Part shown: one piece after another, positions 44,673-53,771 of the stretch
How positions within the stretch are numbered: the stretch's first letter is position 1
Layout: the number at the start of each line of letters is the position of its first letter
From: Bordetella parapertussis
GTDB lineage: Bacteria > Pseudomonadota > Gammaproteobacteria > Burkholderiales > SG8-41
Assembly: GCA_945885345.1 (NCBI GenBank)
Contig: CAMCYP010000004.1
Span: 80,730 to 144,729, forward strand
Reading direction: 5' to 3'
DNA: 64,000 nucleotides
Notes under the pieces: model-generated
What the model was told of the DNA's origin: nothing
Database searches by the model: none
The model's input: only the letters and a program-made list of their open reading frames with translations
Made by a program: the position numbers and the translations under genes

Positions 44673-45641
44673 TCAATGCGTCCGCGTTACCGCGAACTGC
44701 GCCAATTGTAGCAAAAAATCCCGGTACTGCGTGGACGGAATCGAATCCAGCGCAGCAACTGCCGCACGCGCCTCGGCCTCGGCCTGCCGGCGTGTGTAAT
44801 CCAACGCCCCTGAACGGTGGATCGCCGCCAGCACACGGTCCAGATCGCCCAGCCCGCCGGAAGCCAGCGCACTGCGCACCAGCGAGGCCTCTTCGGGACT
44901 ACCATGCTGGATGACGCGGATCAGCGGCAGCGTCGGCTTGCCTTCGGCCAGGTCATCACCCACGTTTTTGCCGATGACGCCGGCCTCTCCGGAGTAATCC
45001 AGTAGATCATCAATCAACTGGAATGCCGTGCCGAGATGACTGCCATAGGCGGCCATTGCCGCCTCCACTGCCGGCGAGGTTCCCGCGAGCAATGCGCCCA
45101 GACGGCTCGCCGCTTCGAACAGCTTGGCTGTTTTGTAGCGGATGACCTGCAGGTAGCTGGCCTCGTCGATGTCGGCGTTGCGGCAATTCATCAGTTGCAT
45201 TACTTCACCCTCGGCAATGACATTGGTCGCATCGGCAAGCACCTGCAGCACGCGCAGGTCATCGACGTTAACCATCATCTGAAACGCGCGGGAGTAGACA
45301 AAATCGCCAACCAGCACTGAGGCCGCATTGCCAAACAGGGTGTTGGCCGTCGGCCGGCCACGGCGCAGTGCCGATTCGTCAACGACGTCATCATGGAGCA
45401 GTGTCGCGGTATGGATGAACTCCACGACGGCGGCCAGCGTATGGTGGGCAGTGCCCCGGTAGCCCAGCGCCCTCGCAGACAACAGCACCAGCGCAGGACG
45501 CAGCCGTTTGCCGCCGCCGCCGATGATGTATTCAGCCACCTGGCGGATCAGCGCCACTTCCGAATGCAGGCGTTCGCGGATCACCCGATCCACGGATTGC
45601 ATGTCGGCGGCGAGCAGTTTGTTGAGGTTTTCGAGGAACAC
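44673..45641 (-). CDS. ispB: Octaprenyl/polyprenyl diphosphate synthase
   Basis: The 322-residue trans-isoprenyl diphosphate synthase has both Asp-rich motifs, LLHDDVVDES near residue 82 and FQLIDDLLDYSG near 208, plus GGGGKRLRPALVLL. It makes the ubiquinone side chain. A GTG at 45641 gives the usual N-terminus; an ATG 13 codons further is an alternative. It is divergent from the rplU operon, the classic ispB-rplU arrangement. Confidence 0.92.
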   Translation of the reverse strand: MFLENLNKLLAADMQSVDRVIRERLHSEVALIRQVAEYIIGGGGKRLRPALVLLSARALGYRGTAHHTLAAVVEFIHTATLLHDDVVDESALRRGRPTANTLFGNAASVLVGDFVYSRAFQMMVNVDDLRVLQVLADATNVIAEGEVMQLMNCRNADIDEASYLQVIRYKTAKLFEAASRLGALLAGTSPAVEAAMAAYGSHLGTAFQLIDDLLDYSGEAGVIGKNVGDDLAEGKPTLPLIRVIQHGSPEEASLVRSALASGGLGDLDRVLAAIHRSGALDYTRRQAEAEARAAVAALDSIPSTQYRDFLLQLAQFAVTRTH

Positions 45642-45777
45642 GGGAAGGGCAAAAACCGCGATGATAACAACATCGCAGAGCCTCAGACATGCCGCCAGCT
45701 ACTGCCACAATCCGGCGCCCTCCCGTAATTCATTGATTTTTATTGGTTATTGACCAAGGGGCCACCGTCCGGAAGTT

Positions 45778-45806
45778 TTGACTCGCCTCCCCTTGGCTTG
45801 TATAAT
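45778..45806 (+). promoter_or_regulatory. Sigma-70 promoter of rplU-rpmA
   Basis: TTGACT (45778-45783) and TATAAT (45801-45806) are separated by 17 bp, close to consensus. It lies 37 bp before the rplU start codon. Confidence 0.88.
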
Positions 45807-45842
45807 CGCCGGCTTTCCGTGGTTCGAGCTGAGGGGTTTTCC

Positions 45843-46154
45843 ATGTATGCGGTAGTCAAGACCGGCGGCAAACAGTATCGCGTGAGCGCTGGCACCAAAA
45901 TCAAGGTCGAGCAACTGCCGGCCGAAGTCGGGTCGGAAGTGACCCTCGACCAGGTCCTGATGATTGCTGAAGACGGCAGCGTCAAGCTCGGCACCCCCTT
46001 GCTGTCGGGCGCCGCAGTCAAAGCCAAGGTGCTGTCCCAGGGCCGCGGCGACAAGGTGATCATCTACAAAATGCGCCGGCGCAAGCACTATCGCAAAACT
46101 CAGGGCCATCGGCAGAATTTCACCGAGCTCGAAATCACCGGCATCGCGGGCTAA
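45843..46154 (+). CDS. rplU: 50S ribosomal protein L21
   Basis: The 103-residue protein starts [17 protein letters not shown] and has the conserved end with [17 protein letters not shown]. It binds 23S rRNA in the large subunit. It leads the rplU-rpmA-obgE-proB run and is driven by the near-consensus promoter upstream. Confidence 0.98.
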   Translation: MYAVVKTGGKQYRVSAGTKIKVEQLPAEVGSEVTLDQVLMIAEDGSVKLGTPLLSGAAVKAKVLSQGRGDKVIIYKMRRRKHYRKTQGHRQNFTELEITGIAG

Positions 46155-46166
46155 GGAGCACACACC

Positions 46167-46424
46167 ATGGCACATAAAAAAGCAGGCGGCAGTTCCCGTA
46201 ACGGTCGCGATTCGCAGGCAAAACGCCTCGGCGTCAAATGTTTCGGCGGCGAACTGATCCCCGCCGGCAGCATCATCGTGCGCCAGCGCGGCACGCGCAT
46301 GCATCCCGGTGAAAACGTCGGCATCGGCCGCGATCACACGCTGTTCGCCAAAGTCGATGGCCGGGTGCAGTTCGCGCACAAAGGCCCGCAACAGCGTCAG
46401 ACCGTGAGCGTCGTTCCTGCCTGA
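46167..46424 (+). CDS. rpmA: 50S ribosomal protein L27
   Basis: The 85-residue protein starts [20 protein letters not shown], the conserved L27 N-terminus that reaches the peptidyl-transferase centre. It follows rplU by 12 bp with an AGGAGC ribosome binding site, and a terminator stands after it. Confidence 0.98.
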   Translation: MAHKKAGGSSRNGRDSQAKRLGVKCFGGELIPAGSIIVRQRGTRMHPGENVGIGRDHTLFAKVDGRVQFAHKGPQQRQTVSVVPA

Positions 46425-46448
46425 TCATTAGTTTGTAGTGCTGAAAAG

Positions 46449-46475
46449 GCCCTGTTGAACGACAGGGCTTTTTTA
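46449..46475 (+). terminator. Intrinsic terminator after rpmA
   Basis: GCCCTG and CAGGGC form a 6-bp stem with an 8-nt loop followed by TTTTTTA. It would partly end the ribosomal protein transcript ahead of obgE. Confidence 0.85.
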
Positions 46476-46488
46476 TTTGGGAAACCCC

Positions 46489-47547
46489 ATGAAATTCATC
46501 GATGAAGCACGAATTGAAGTACACGCCGGCAAGGGCGGCGACGGCGTCGCCAGCTTCCGTCGCGAAAAATTCGTGCCGCGCGGCGGCCCCGACGGCGGCG
46601 ATGGCGGCCGCGGCGGCAGCATTTTTGCCGTGGCCGACCGCAACATCAACACGCTGATCGACTATCGCTATGCCCGCATCCACCGCGCGAAAAACGGCCA
46701 GAAGGGCATGGGCTCGGACTGCTTCGGTCGCGCCGCGGCGGACATCGTGTTGCGCATGCCCGTGGGCACCGTGGTCAGCGATGCCGAGACCAGTGAAATC
46801 CTGTTTGACCTGGCGCAGGACGGCGAGCAAGTTACGCTGGCCCAGGGCGGCAACGGCGGCCTCGGTAATCTGCACTTTAAATCCAGCACCAACCGCGCGC
46901 CGCGCCAGTTCACCGTCGGCGGCCCCGGTGTTTCGCGCTACCTCAAGCTCGAACTGAAGGTGCTCGCCGACGTCGGCCTGCTTGGCCTGCCCAATGCGGG
47001 AAAATCGACGCTGATCCGGGCAATCTCTGCGGCGCGGCCCAAGGTTGCCGATTATCCGTTCACGACCCTGCAGCCCAACCTCGGCGTGGTACGCGTCGAC
47101 GACAACCGCAGTTTTGTCGTGGCCGACATCCCGGGGCTGATTGAGGGTGCCGCCGAAGGCGCGGGACTGGGCCACCAGTTCCTGCGCCATCTCGCGCGCA
47201 CGCGCCTGCTGCTGCACATCATCGACGTGATGCCGCCCGACCCGGATGCCGACGTAGTGCGCGATGCCAAGGCCCTGGTGCGGGAACTGCGCAAATATGA
47301 CGAGGCCCTGTACCGCAAGCCGCGCTGGCTGGTATTCAACAAACTCGACCTGATACCGGAGGCTGAGCGCGAAAAGCTGGTGCAATCGCTGCTGAAACAG
47401 TTGGGCGTCAAACGCAAAAGCTTTAATATTTCCGCGCTGACAGGGGAAGGATGCCGGGCGATGACCTTTGCCGTGATGGAACATGTCGAAGCTACCGCTG
47501 CGCGCAAAACAACAACGCACCGGAAAACCGCAACCGACGCCGCATGA
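46489..47547 (+). CDS. obgE: GTPase ObgE/CgtA
   Basis: The 352-residue protein has the glycine-rich Obg fold (residues 1-158, [13 protein letters not shown]) and a G domain with G1 [10 protein letters not shown]3 DIPGLIEGA, and G4 NKLD. The start at 46489 gives the usual [19 protein letters not shown]. It acts in ribosome assembly and stress control. Its stop overlaps the proB start by 4 bp. Confidence 0.96.
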   Translation: MKFIDEARIEVHAGKGGDGVASFRREKFVPRGGPDGGDGGRGGSIFAVADRNINTLIDYRYARIHRAKNGQKGMGSDCFGRAAADIVLRMPVGTVVSDAETSEILFDLAQDGEQVTLAQGGNGGLGNLHFKSSTNRAPRQFTVGGPGVSRYLKLELKVLADVGLLGLPNAGKSTLIRAISAARPKVADYPFTTLQPNLGVVRVDDNRSFVVADIPGLIEGAAEGAGLGHQFLRHLARTRLLLHIIDVMPPDPDADVVRDAKALVRELRKYDEALYRKPRWLVFNKLDLIPEAEREKLVQSLLKQLGVKRKSFNISALTGEGCRAMTFAVMEHVEATAARKTTTHRKTATDAA

Positions 47548-48680
47548 GCACGTCCCAAGCCATGGAATCCGTCATCAAAAAAGCCCGGCGGCTGGTGGTC
47601 AAGGTTGGCAGCGGGCTGGTGACCAATGCCGGACAGGGGCTTGATCACGGCGCGCTGACCGGCTGGGCCGAGCAGATCGCGCGGCTGCACACCGACGGAC
47701 GGCAAATCGTGCTGGTCTCCAGCGGCGCGATTGCCGAGGGCATGCAGCGCCTGGGCTGGGCGCGCAGGCCGGATGCGCTGCATGAACTGCAGGCAGCGGC
47801 GGCCGTCGGGCAGATGGGCATGGTGCAGGTCTATGAATCCTGCTTCCGCAGCCACGGCCTGCTGACGTCACAAATCCTGCTCACCCACGAAGATCTCGCC
47901 GACCGCAAGCGCTATCTCAATGCGCGCTCGACACTGCGCACGCTGCTCGACCTGGGCGTGATCCCGGTCATCAATGAAAACGACACGGTGGCCATCGACG
48001 AAATCCGTTTCGGCGACAACGATACCCTGGCTGCGCTGGTCGCCAACCTGATCGAAGCCGACGCACTGGTGATTTTGACCGACCAAAAGGGACTGTACAG
48101 CGCCGATCCGCGCAAGGATCCCGATGCCAAACCCATCGCCGACGGCGTTGCCGGCGATCCTTATCTGGAAACCATCGCCGGTTCGACCGGCAGCGCCATC
48201 GCGCGTGGCGGCATGCTGACAAAAATCCTCGCCGCAAAACGCGCGGCGCGCAGCGGCGCGGACACCGTCATTGCCTGGGGGCGCGAACCTGATGTGCTGT
48301 TGCGGCTCGCCGCTGGCGAACGCCTGGGTACACAGCTGCTCGCGCAACAGGCGACGATCGCGGCCCGCAAACAATGGCTGGCCGACCACCTGCAGGTGCG
48401 CGGCCGGGTCACGCTGGATGCAGGCGCGGTAAAAGCCCTGGTGGTCGACGGCAAAAGTCTGCTGCCAGTGGGAGTCTGCGGCGCCACCGGGGAATTCGAG
48501 CGCGGCGAAGTGGTGAGCTGCCTGGACGAATCAGGCCGGGAAATCGCCCGCGGGTTGATCAATTACAGCCACACCGATACCGGCCGCATCCTGCGCACAC
48601 CGTCCAGCCAGATTGAAGCCAGGCTGGGCTATGTCGACGAACCGGAACTGATACACCGCGACAACCTGGTGCTGCTCTAG
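47544..48680 (+). CDS. proB: Glutamate 5-kinase
   Basis: The 378-residue protein has the amino-acid-kinase domain ([38 protein letters not shown]) and a C-terminal PUA domain (about 285-365). It phosphorylates glutamate, the first step of proline synthesis. The ATG overlaps the obgE stop. The TAG stop codon lies inside the terminal inverted repeat of a MITE-like element, so the last codons may have been altered by its insertion. Confidence 0.95.
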   Translation: MSTSQAMESVIKKARRLVVKVGSGLVTNAGQGLDHGALTGWAEQIARLHTDGRQIVLVSSGAIAEGMQRLGWARRPDALHELQAAAAVGQMGMVQVYESCFRSHGLLTSQILLTHEDLADRKRYLNARSTLRTLLDLGVIPVINENDTVAIDEIRFGDNDTLAALVANLIEADALVILTDQKGLYSADPRKDPDAKPIADGVAGDPYLETIAGSTGSAIARGGMLTKILAAKRAARSGADTVIAWGREPDVLLRLAAGERLGTQLLAQQATIAARKQWLADHLQVRGRVTLDAGAVKALVVDGKSLLPVGVCGATGEFERGEVVSCLDESGREIARGLINYSHTDTGRILRTPSSQIEARLGYVDEPELIHRDNLVLL

Positions 48681-48949
48681 GGCCTGTTAACAATGACTTC
48701 GTGAGTGCGACGGCGACGATTTGGCCTCAGGGCTAGGAGCGTCGAGCGTGGTTTGCCCTGTGGCAAATGAGCGAAGGCGCGACAACGCCCTGGGGCCAAA
48801 TCGTCCCGTCCCTCCGGGTTGTGGCCAAAATCGCCACTGGCTGCGTTGTTTGCCTTGCCCATATACTTGATATGGGCCGCGGCAAACGCCTTGCCACTGA
48901 CGATTTTGGCCACAACGCATCTCACGAAGTCATTGTTAACAGGCCCTAG
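48677..48949. mobile_element. MITE-like palindromic element at the 3' end of proB
   Basis: A 273-bp element is bounded by perfect 29-bp inverted repeats (48677-48705 and 48921-48949; outer part CTAGGGCCTGTTAACAATGA). Inside lie two long hairpins: arms 48714-48733 with 48787-48806 (18 of 20 matches) and arms 48818-48854 with 48881-48916. CTAG at both ends could be a target-site duplication or part of the repeat. It has no transposase reading frame, so it is a non-autonomous element moved by an unknown transposase. It supplies the proB stop codon. Confidence 0.8.
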
Positions 48950-48954
48950 CCCTA

Positions 48955-49494
48955 TCAGTCGCTGCCCTGGGAGCGGACCGGGCCTCGACGCAAGGCCTGC
49001 ACAATCTGTTCGGCCGACTCCACCATGATTTTTCCGCGACACAGGAACTCGCCGTAGAGCGTGATGTGTTGCGCATTGATTTCCCGGAATTCAATGGGTC
49101 GCCATTGCGGATTGCGCGCCCGCGCCCACGTCCGGTCGTTGCGGCCGATGGCATAATATTTCTGCTCGCGCGATTCGCAGCGAATGCCTTCGAACGACAC
49201 GTTGCTGGCGCCGCCGGCGGTTTTAATCACCAGCGTATAACGCACCACGCCATCGGTGGCCACCGACACCGACTTGGCGTCGATGAAAAACCGATGGGGC
49301 GTTGCGGCGCCGACATCCAGCGGGATCAGGTTTTCATCCGCAGGATAGGCAGGCAGCTGCTGCTGCAGTTCGGCCCAGGGCGTGATTTCACGGTCATAGG
49401 TGTAATCCCAGCCGTCCCACTGGGCCAGCGCCGGGCCGGCAACCAGCCAGCCAGCAACGATCCAGTATGCAAGTTTGATGCGTATGGTTTTCAC
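48955..49494 (-). CDS. CNP1-like family secreted protein
   Basis: The 179-residue protein uses GTG at 49494 and starts with a signal peptide (LAYWIVAGWLVAGPALAQ). The CNP1-like pattern is visible in PHRFFIDAKSVSVATDGVVRY, then VSFEGIRCESREQKYYAIGR and LCRGK. Function is unknown. It usually sits between proB and rppH in betaproteobacteria, as here. Its stop codon is 6 bp from the MITE-like element. Confidence 0.82.
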   Translation of the reverse strand: MKTIRIKLAYWIVAGWLVAGPALAQWDGWDYTYDREITPWAELQQQLPAYPADENLIPLDVGAATPHRFFIDAKSVSVATDGVVRYTLVIKTAGGASNVSFEGIRCESREQKYYAIGRNDRTWARARNPQWRPIEFREINAQHITLYGEFLCRGKIMVESAEQIVQALRRGPVRSQGSD

Positions 49495-49543
49495 GCCGTC
49501 AATTGTACCGCCTGCGGCACCGGAGTGGATGCCAGAACAGCCA

Positions 49544-50134
49544 TCAGGCGAGATCGGCGAGCAAAGATACGCGCATCGCATCCGGAACCCGCGCGACGGT
49601 CGCGGAATAGTGCGGATGATCCACACCCATCGCCAGCGCCGCTCCGCCGCGCAATGCGGCAACCATGGCCGCGGCCAGCTCGAAACGGAGAAAATGCACG
49701 GCGGAGGTTTTCTGTCCGTTGTCGCGCTCCAGATCCTCGTCAGCGATCGCATGCACGCGATCACATCCCTCAACCTGCACCCAGACGCGGTCTTCGACCC
49801 CGATCAACTGCGCGAGCTTGACCCGGCGCTCGCCCTCGTCGGGATATTCGATCATCATCGTCGCTTTCCAGTTGCTGCCGTCCGGAATCAGCGGGTTATA
49901 GGCTTCCAGCTCATCGACGATGCCGGCCTGCTCGAAAATTTTTTCGGCGCGCAGCATTTCCTGCACCTGATAACGGATGGTCAGCTCATCCTCGAAAACC
50001 AGCGTTACGTTTGCGCCCAGCTGGATGGCGCGATCCTTCTTGTGCGCAATCACCTTGGCGCGGAATTCGGGCCGCACCCTGGCGTAGGTTTCGAGCGGCA
50101 TCAGGCTGTCTTGGTTAATGTGCGGCATGATCAT
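49544..50134 (-). CDS. DUF3501 family protein
   Basis: The 196-residue protein has the DUF3501 pattern: VRPEFRAKVIAHKKDRAIQ, then FEDELTIRYQVQEMLRAEKI and DEGERRVKLAQLIG. Its start overlaps the stop codon of the upstream Fe-S protein by one base (TGATG). DUF3501, the Fe-S protein and a rubrerythrin form a recurring three-gene set, probably in peroxide or redox stress. Function of the DUF itself is unknown. Confidence 0.85.
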   Translation of the reverse strand: MIMPHINQDSLMPLETYARVRPEFRAKVIAHKKDRAIQLGANVTLVFEDELTIRYQVQEMLRAEKIFEQAGIVDELEAYNPLIPDGSNWKATMMIEYPDEGERRVKLAQLIGVEDRVWVQVEGCDRVHAIADEDLERDNGQKTSAVHFLRFELAAAMVAALRGGAALAMGVDHPHYSATVARVPDAMRVSLLADLA

Positions 50135-51507
50135 CAAAGTCCGTAAGCGATTCGTATCAAGGTAAGGGGGTGCTGTTTCTGCGCTGCGCCGCCGCTCATT
50201 TCACTGTCTCCCGTCTTACTTTCATTCGCTTTATTTTCATTAATCCCCTGCTGGATATGACGGCCGGCAATCGCGCAATCAGAGCTGATGTAATCCGGCG
50301 TGGCATCGTTCATCAGGCGGAACACCGGGCGGCCGATTTTCATCGACTGCTCGAAATACTCGCTTTTGACACCCCAGGTGCCATCATGGCCGGCACAGCG
50401 CTCTACCGTGGTGACCTTGGTATCCGGAATCATTTCCAGCAGTTCGCGCGTCTTCTGCCCCATGTTCTGCACCCGCAGATGACAGGGGATGTGGTAAGAC
50501 ACCTTGCCCAGCGGCTGGCTGAATTCCTTTTTCAGCAGGCCGTCCTTGTGGCGCAGCACCAGATACTCGAAGGGATCGAACATCGCCTCGGCCACCGCCT
50601 GTACATCCGCATCATCCGGGAACATGAGCGGCAGTTCCTGCTTGAACATCAGCGTGCATGACGGCACGGCGGTCAGGATGGCATAACCCTCGCGCGCCAG
50701 TTTCGCCAGCACGGGGATATTCAGCTCTTTGTTGCGCGCCACGGCTTCGAGGTCGCCCAGTTCGAGCTTGGGCATGCCGCAGCAGGCTTCCTTTTCAACG
50801 ATGAGCGCGGGAATCTCGTTATGGGCGAGGATTTTCACCAGGTCGTGGCCGATGCCGGGTTCGTTGTAATTCACATAACAGGTTGCGAAAATCGCGACCT
50901 TGCCCGGCGCGGTCTTGCCGTCCTTGACCGGGAATGAAGCATCGGGCTTCGCCGTCGAGCGGAATTTCGCGCTGTCGTACTCGGGCAGCACGCGATCCTG
51001 ATGAATACCGAGCACGCTGTCCATGACCTTGCGCACCGGTGCAGATTTGTTGGCCGCATTGACCATCTGCACCACCACCGGAATCGACGCCAGCTTGCCC
51101 AGCGCATCGGTGCTCGACAGCAGCTTGTCACGAAACGAGGTTTCGCCCCTGCGGAATTTGACGGCCTTGGCGCGCAGCATCAGGTGCGGAAAATCCACGT
51201 TCCACTCATGCGGCGGCACGTACGGACACTTGGTCATGTAACACATGTCGCAGAGGTAACAGCGGTCGATGACTTCCCAGTAATCCTTTTTGGGAATGCC
51301 GTCGACTTCAAGCGTTGGGCTTTCATCGACCAGGTCGAACAGCCTGGGAAAGGCCGTGCACAGATTCACGCAGCGGCGGCAACCGTGGCAGATGTCGAAA
51401 ACGCGCTCAAGCTCGTGGTTGAGTTTGCCTTCGTCGTAAAAATCTGCCGACTGCCAGTCCAGCGGGTGCCTGGTGGGGGCCTCGAGACTACCTTCGCGTA
51501 CAGTCAT
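50134..51507 (-). CDS. Fe-S binding (CCG domain) oxidoreductase, GlpC/HdrD-like
   Basis: The 457-residue protein has two 4Fe-4S motifs in residues 38-95 ([11 protein letters not shown] and [13 protein letters not shown]) and two cysteine-rich CCG domains ([14 protein letters not shown] and the [11 protein letters not shown] region). This is the architecture of the soluble heterodisulfide-reductase/GlpC group. The electron partner is probably the rubrerythrin encoded just upstream. It is translationally coupled to the DUF3501 gene. Confidence 0.88.
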   Translation of the reverse strand: MTVREGSLEAPTRHPLDWQSADFYDEGKLNHELERVFDICHGCRRCVNLCTAFPRLFDLVDESPTLEVDGIPKKDYWEVIDRCYLCDMCYMTKCPYVPPHEWNVDFPHLMLRAKAVKFRRGETSFRDKLLSSTDALGKLASIPVVVQMVNAANKSAPVRKVMDSVLGIHQDRVLPEYDSAKFRSTAKPDASFPVKDGKTAPGKVAIFATCYVNYNEPGIGHDLVKILAHNEIPALIVEKEACCGMPKLELGDLEAVARNKELNIPVLAKLAREGYAILTAVPSCTLMFKQELPLMFPDDADVQAVAEAMFDPFEYLVLRHKDGLLKKEFSQPLGKVSYHIPCHLRVQNMGQKTRELLEMIPDTKVTTVERCAGHDGTWGVKSEYFEQSMKIGRPVFRLMNDATPDYISSDCAIAGRHIQQGINENKANESKTGDSEMSGGAAQKQHPLTLIRIAYGL

Positions 51508-51613
51508 GGTGTGCAGTACCGTTTATCGATTTTTTCCAAAAACATGACAGCCTGGGCAGACGCATGTTTTTGTCATTATTTGTGGAATTCTCAACAGTTA
51601 CAGTATCGGAAAA

Positions 51614-51639
51614 GAAAGAGGCGCACGCGCGCCTCTTTC
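51614..51639 (-). terminator. Hairpin between rubrerythrin and Fe-S protein genes
   Basis: GAAAGAGGCGC and GCGCCTCTTTC form an 11-bp perfect stem with a 4-nt loop. On the minus strand it is followed by TTTTCC, so it is an intrinsic terminator or attenuator that lowers expression of the downstream pair. Confidence 0.75.
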
Positions 51640-51659
51640 CATCACAACAACAGATCTGA

Positions 51660-52079
51660 TCAGTCAGCCAGTCCGTCCAGAGCCTTCTGGAAGCGGTTGG
51701 CGTGCGAGCGCTCGGCTTTCGCCAGCGTCTCGAACCAGTCAGCGATTTCGCCGAAACCTTCGTCGCGCGCGGTTTTCGCCATGCCCGGGTACATGTCGGT
51801 GTACTCGTGGGTCTCGCCGGCAATCGCGGCCTTCAGGTTTTCGCGGGTGCGGCCGATCGGCAGATCGGTTGCGGGATCGCCGCAGGCTTCCATGTATTCG
51901 AGGTGGCCGTGGGCGTGGCCGGTTTCGCCTTCAGCAGTGGAACGGAACACCGTGGCCACATCGTTCTGGCCTTCAACGTCGGCTTTGGCTGCGAAATAGA
52001 GGTAACGGCGGTTGGCTTGGGATTCGCCGGCAAAGGCGGCCTTCAGGTTTCCGTGAGTCTTCGAATTTTTGAGCTGCAT
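51660..52079 (-). CDS. Rubrerythrin family protein (erythrin-type, without rubredoxin domain)
   Basis: The 139-residue protein is the diiron four-helix bundle: [18 protein letters not shown], then [24 protein letters not shown] and [11 protein letters not shown] contain the Glu and His ligands. It lacks a C-terminal rubredoxin, so electrons must come from another protein, plausibly the Fe-S protein encoded downstream. It reduces hydrogen peroxide. A strong AAAGGAG site precedes it and a palindrome lies about 80 bp upstream. Confidence 0.92.
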   Translation of the reverse strand: MQLKNSKTHGNLKAAFAGESQANRRYLYFAAKADVEGQNDVATVFRSTAEGETGHAHGHLEYMEACGDPATDLPIGRTRENLKAAIAGETHEYTDMYPGMAKTARDEGFGEIADWFETLAKAERSHANRFQKALDGLAD

Positions 52080-52159
52080 AAAAACTCCTTTAAAAACAAT
52101 TATTTACTTAAATTCCATGAATAGAAAGCGCGTACTGCGACGAACCGTACCTTACAGAT

Positions 52160-52172
52160 ATTTAGACTAAAT
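52160..52172. promoter_or_regulatory. Candidate operator upstream of the rubrerythrin operon
   Basis: ATTTAGACTAAAT is a 13-bp perfect palindrome in the A+T-rich region 80-95 bp before the rubrerythrin start. Which regulator binds it is unknown; it does not match Fur, OxyR or IscR consensus well. Confidence 0.35.
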
Positions 52173-52288
52173 CTAACCTGTAAATGCAGTGTAAATCCAA
52201 CCATGAAGGCGAGTCAACATGCGCGGCGTCGAACATACCGGCACAACGGTCGTCCGGCATTGACCAGAGAAACGAAAAACAGCACAGG

Positions 52289-52822
52289 TTATTCCGTGCG
52301 TGCCAGTTGCGGTGTCCGGATCCGCGTCGAACGCGGTTTTTGTTCGGAATGGCGCGCAAGATAGCGGGAGAGTTCGTTCAGCGCCTGTTCGTACACCGCA
52401 CGTTTGAACTCGATGACATCCTGGGTCGGGGCCCAGTAATCGTGCCAGCGCCAGGCGTCGAATTCGGGTTTTTCAGAAGCGCGCAGGCAGACGTCACAAT
52501 CGCGGCCCACCAGCCGCAGCAGGAACCAGATCTGTTTCTGGCCGCGGTAATTACTGCGCCACTCGCGCCGCAACCAGCGTTCCGGCACCTCGTAACGCAG
52601 CCAGTCGCGGGTACGGCCGAGCACCTGCACATGCTCGGGTTTCAGGCCGACTTCTTCATGCAATTCACGGTACATCGCGGCTTCCGGGCGTTCGCCGCCG
52701 TTAATGCCGCCTTGCGGAAACTGCCAGGAATGTTCGCGTACCCGCTTACCCCAAAAAACCTCGTTTTTGCAATTGCACAAAACGATTCCAACGTTGGGGC
52801 GATAGCCATCTCTGTCGATCAT
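52289..52822 (-). CDS. rppH: RNA pyrophosphohydrolase (Nudix)
   Basis: The 177-residue Nudix hydrolase starts [13 protein letters not shown] at 52822, the family N-terminus, and has the Nudix box [20 protein letters not shown]. It removes pyrophosphate from mRNA 5' ends and starts decay. The C-terminal tail ([14 protein letters not shown]) is family-like. It lies between the rubrerythrin operon and a spermidine-synthase-like gene. Confidence 0.95.
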   Translation of the reverse strand: MIDRDGYRPNVGIVLCNCKNEVFWGKRVREHSWQFPQGGINGGERPEAAMYRELHEEVGLKPEHVQVLGRTRDWLRYEVPERWLRREWRSNYRGQKQIWFLLRLVGRDCDVCLRASEKPEFDAWRWHDYWAPTQDVIEFKRAVYEQALNELSRYLARHSEQKPRSTRIRTPQLARTE

Positions 52823-52905
52823 GGTCATCCCCGAATCTGTTAATCATATGGAATTGATTTTTTCACAAATCCCCCGGCATTGAAAGCCCGCATTCCAGAG
52901 GGGTT

Positions 52906-53694
52906 TCAGGGGTAGAGATGGGCCGCGTCGCTGCGGTTCATGGTGCGCAGCCCGGCCACAAACAACGGAAACTCCAGTCCATGACGCACTTCGAGCTCCG
53001 CTGCCCGGCGCTCGAGGTCCGCCCAGACCAGCGGGCCCGGCGGTGCGCGGAAGCCAAAGGCAATCACATTCCCCGGCTTGCGCGCCGGCAGACAAAGGGT
53101 GCCGTCAGGAAACGCCGCCTCGATGCGTTTGAGGACTTCGTTGAACTGACGGTCACCGCCCCACAGGTTCACCACCAGTACACCGCCGGCAACGAGCCGC
53201 GCGCGGCAATGGTTGTAGAACTCGCTTGTCGCCAGTTCCTCGACGTGCGATTCCGCGTCGTAACCGTCGACCATGATGAGATCAGCCCGCGCGTCGCGTC
53301 GCGCCATGTACTCGGCACCGTCACCGATGATGACCTGGAAACGTGCGTCATCCGGTGGCACCAGGAAACACTGCCGGGCAATCGCCACCACCTGCGGATC
53401 CAGCTCCAGCACCCGCAGCTTCGCCTGGGGAAACTGGTGATACACATACTTGGCCACCGAGCCGCCGCCCAGGCCGATCATCAACACGTTCCGCGGCTCC
53501 GCCTGGAACAGCAGGCAGGCCATCATCGACCGCGTGTACGACAGCTCAAGATCGTTCGGACGCGCGAGGCGCATGGCGCTTTGCACCGTGTCACTGCCGA
53601 TGTGCAGGGAACGCACACCGAACTTCTCGCTGACATAGACCGTTTTGGCGTCTTCCGACGGTTTTCGCAAACGCCACTTGGGCAGGAATTTCAT
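52906..53694 (-). CDS. Spermidine synthase-like methyltransferase-fold protein
   Basis: The 262-residue protein has the SpeE-like Rossmann motifs MIGLGGGSVAKYVYHQFP, LELDPQVVAIARQ and IIGDGAEYMARR, with the catalytic-type Asp in LIMVDGYDAESH. It lacks the N-terminal beta domain and the substrate-binding residues I would expect for a true polyamine synthase. Proteins like this are often annotated as spermidine synthases without proof. It is divergent from proS. Confidence 0.78.
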   Translation of the reverse strand: MKFLPKWRLRKPSEDAKTVYVSEKFGVRSLHIGSDTVQSAMRLARPNDLELSYTRSMMACLLFQAEPRNVLMIGLGGGSVAKYVYHQFPQAKLRVLELDPQVVAIARQCFLVPPDDARFQVIIGDGAEYMARRDARADLIMVDGYDAESHVEELATSEFYNHCRARLVAGGVLVVNLWGGDRQFNEVLKRIEAAFPDGTLCLPARKPGNVIAFGFRAPPGPLVWADLERRAAELEVRHGLEFPLFVAGLRTMNRSDAAHLYP

Positions 53695-53771
53695 GCTTGT
53701 TACAGTTTTCTGTTCGCAAGGTTAGTCGTAAGGTTCGGTAGAATAAGGGTTTTATCGGATCGGGAACAGGC

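Noticed and set aside
48677..48949. The palindromic element as a simple bidirectional terminator
   Set aside because: It is 273 bp with 29-bp perfect ends and two separate internal hairpins and has no T-runs, which fits a mobile element better.
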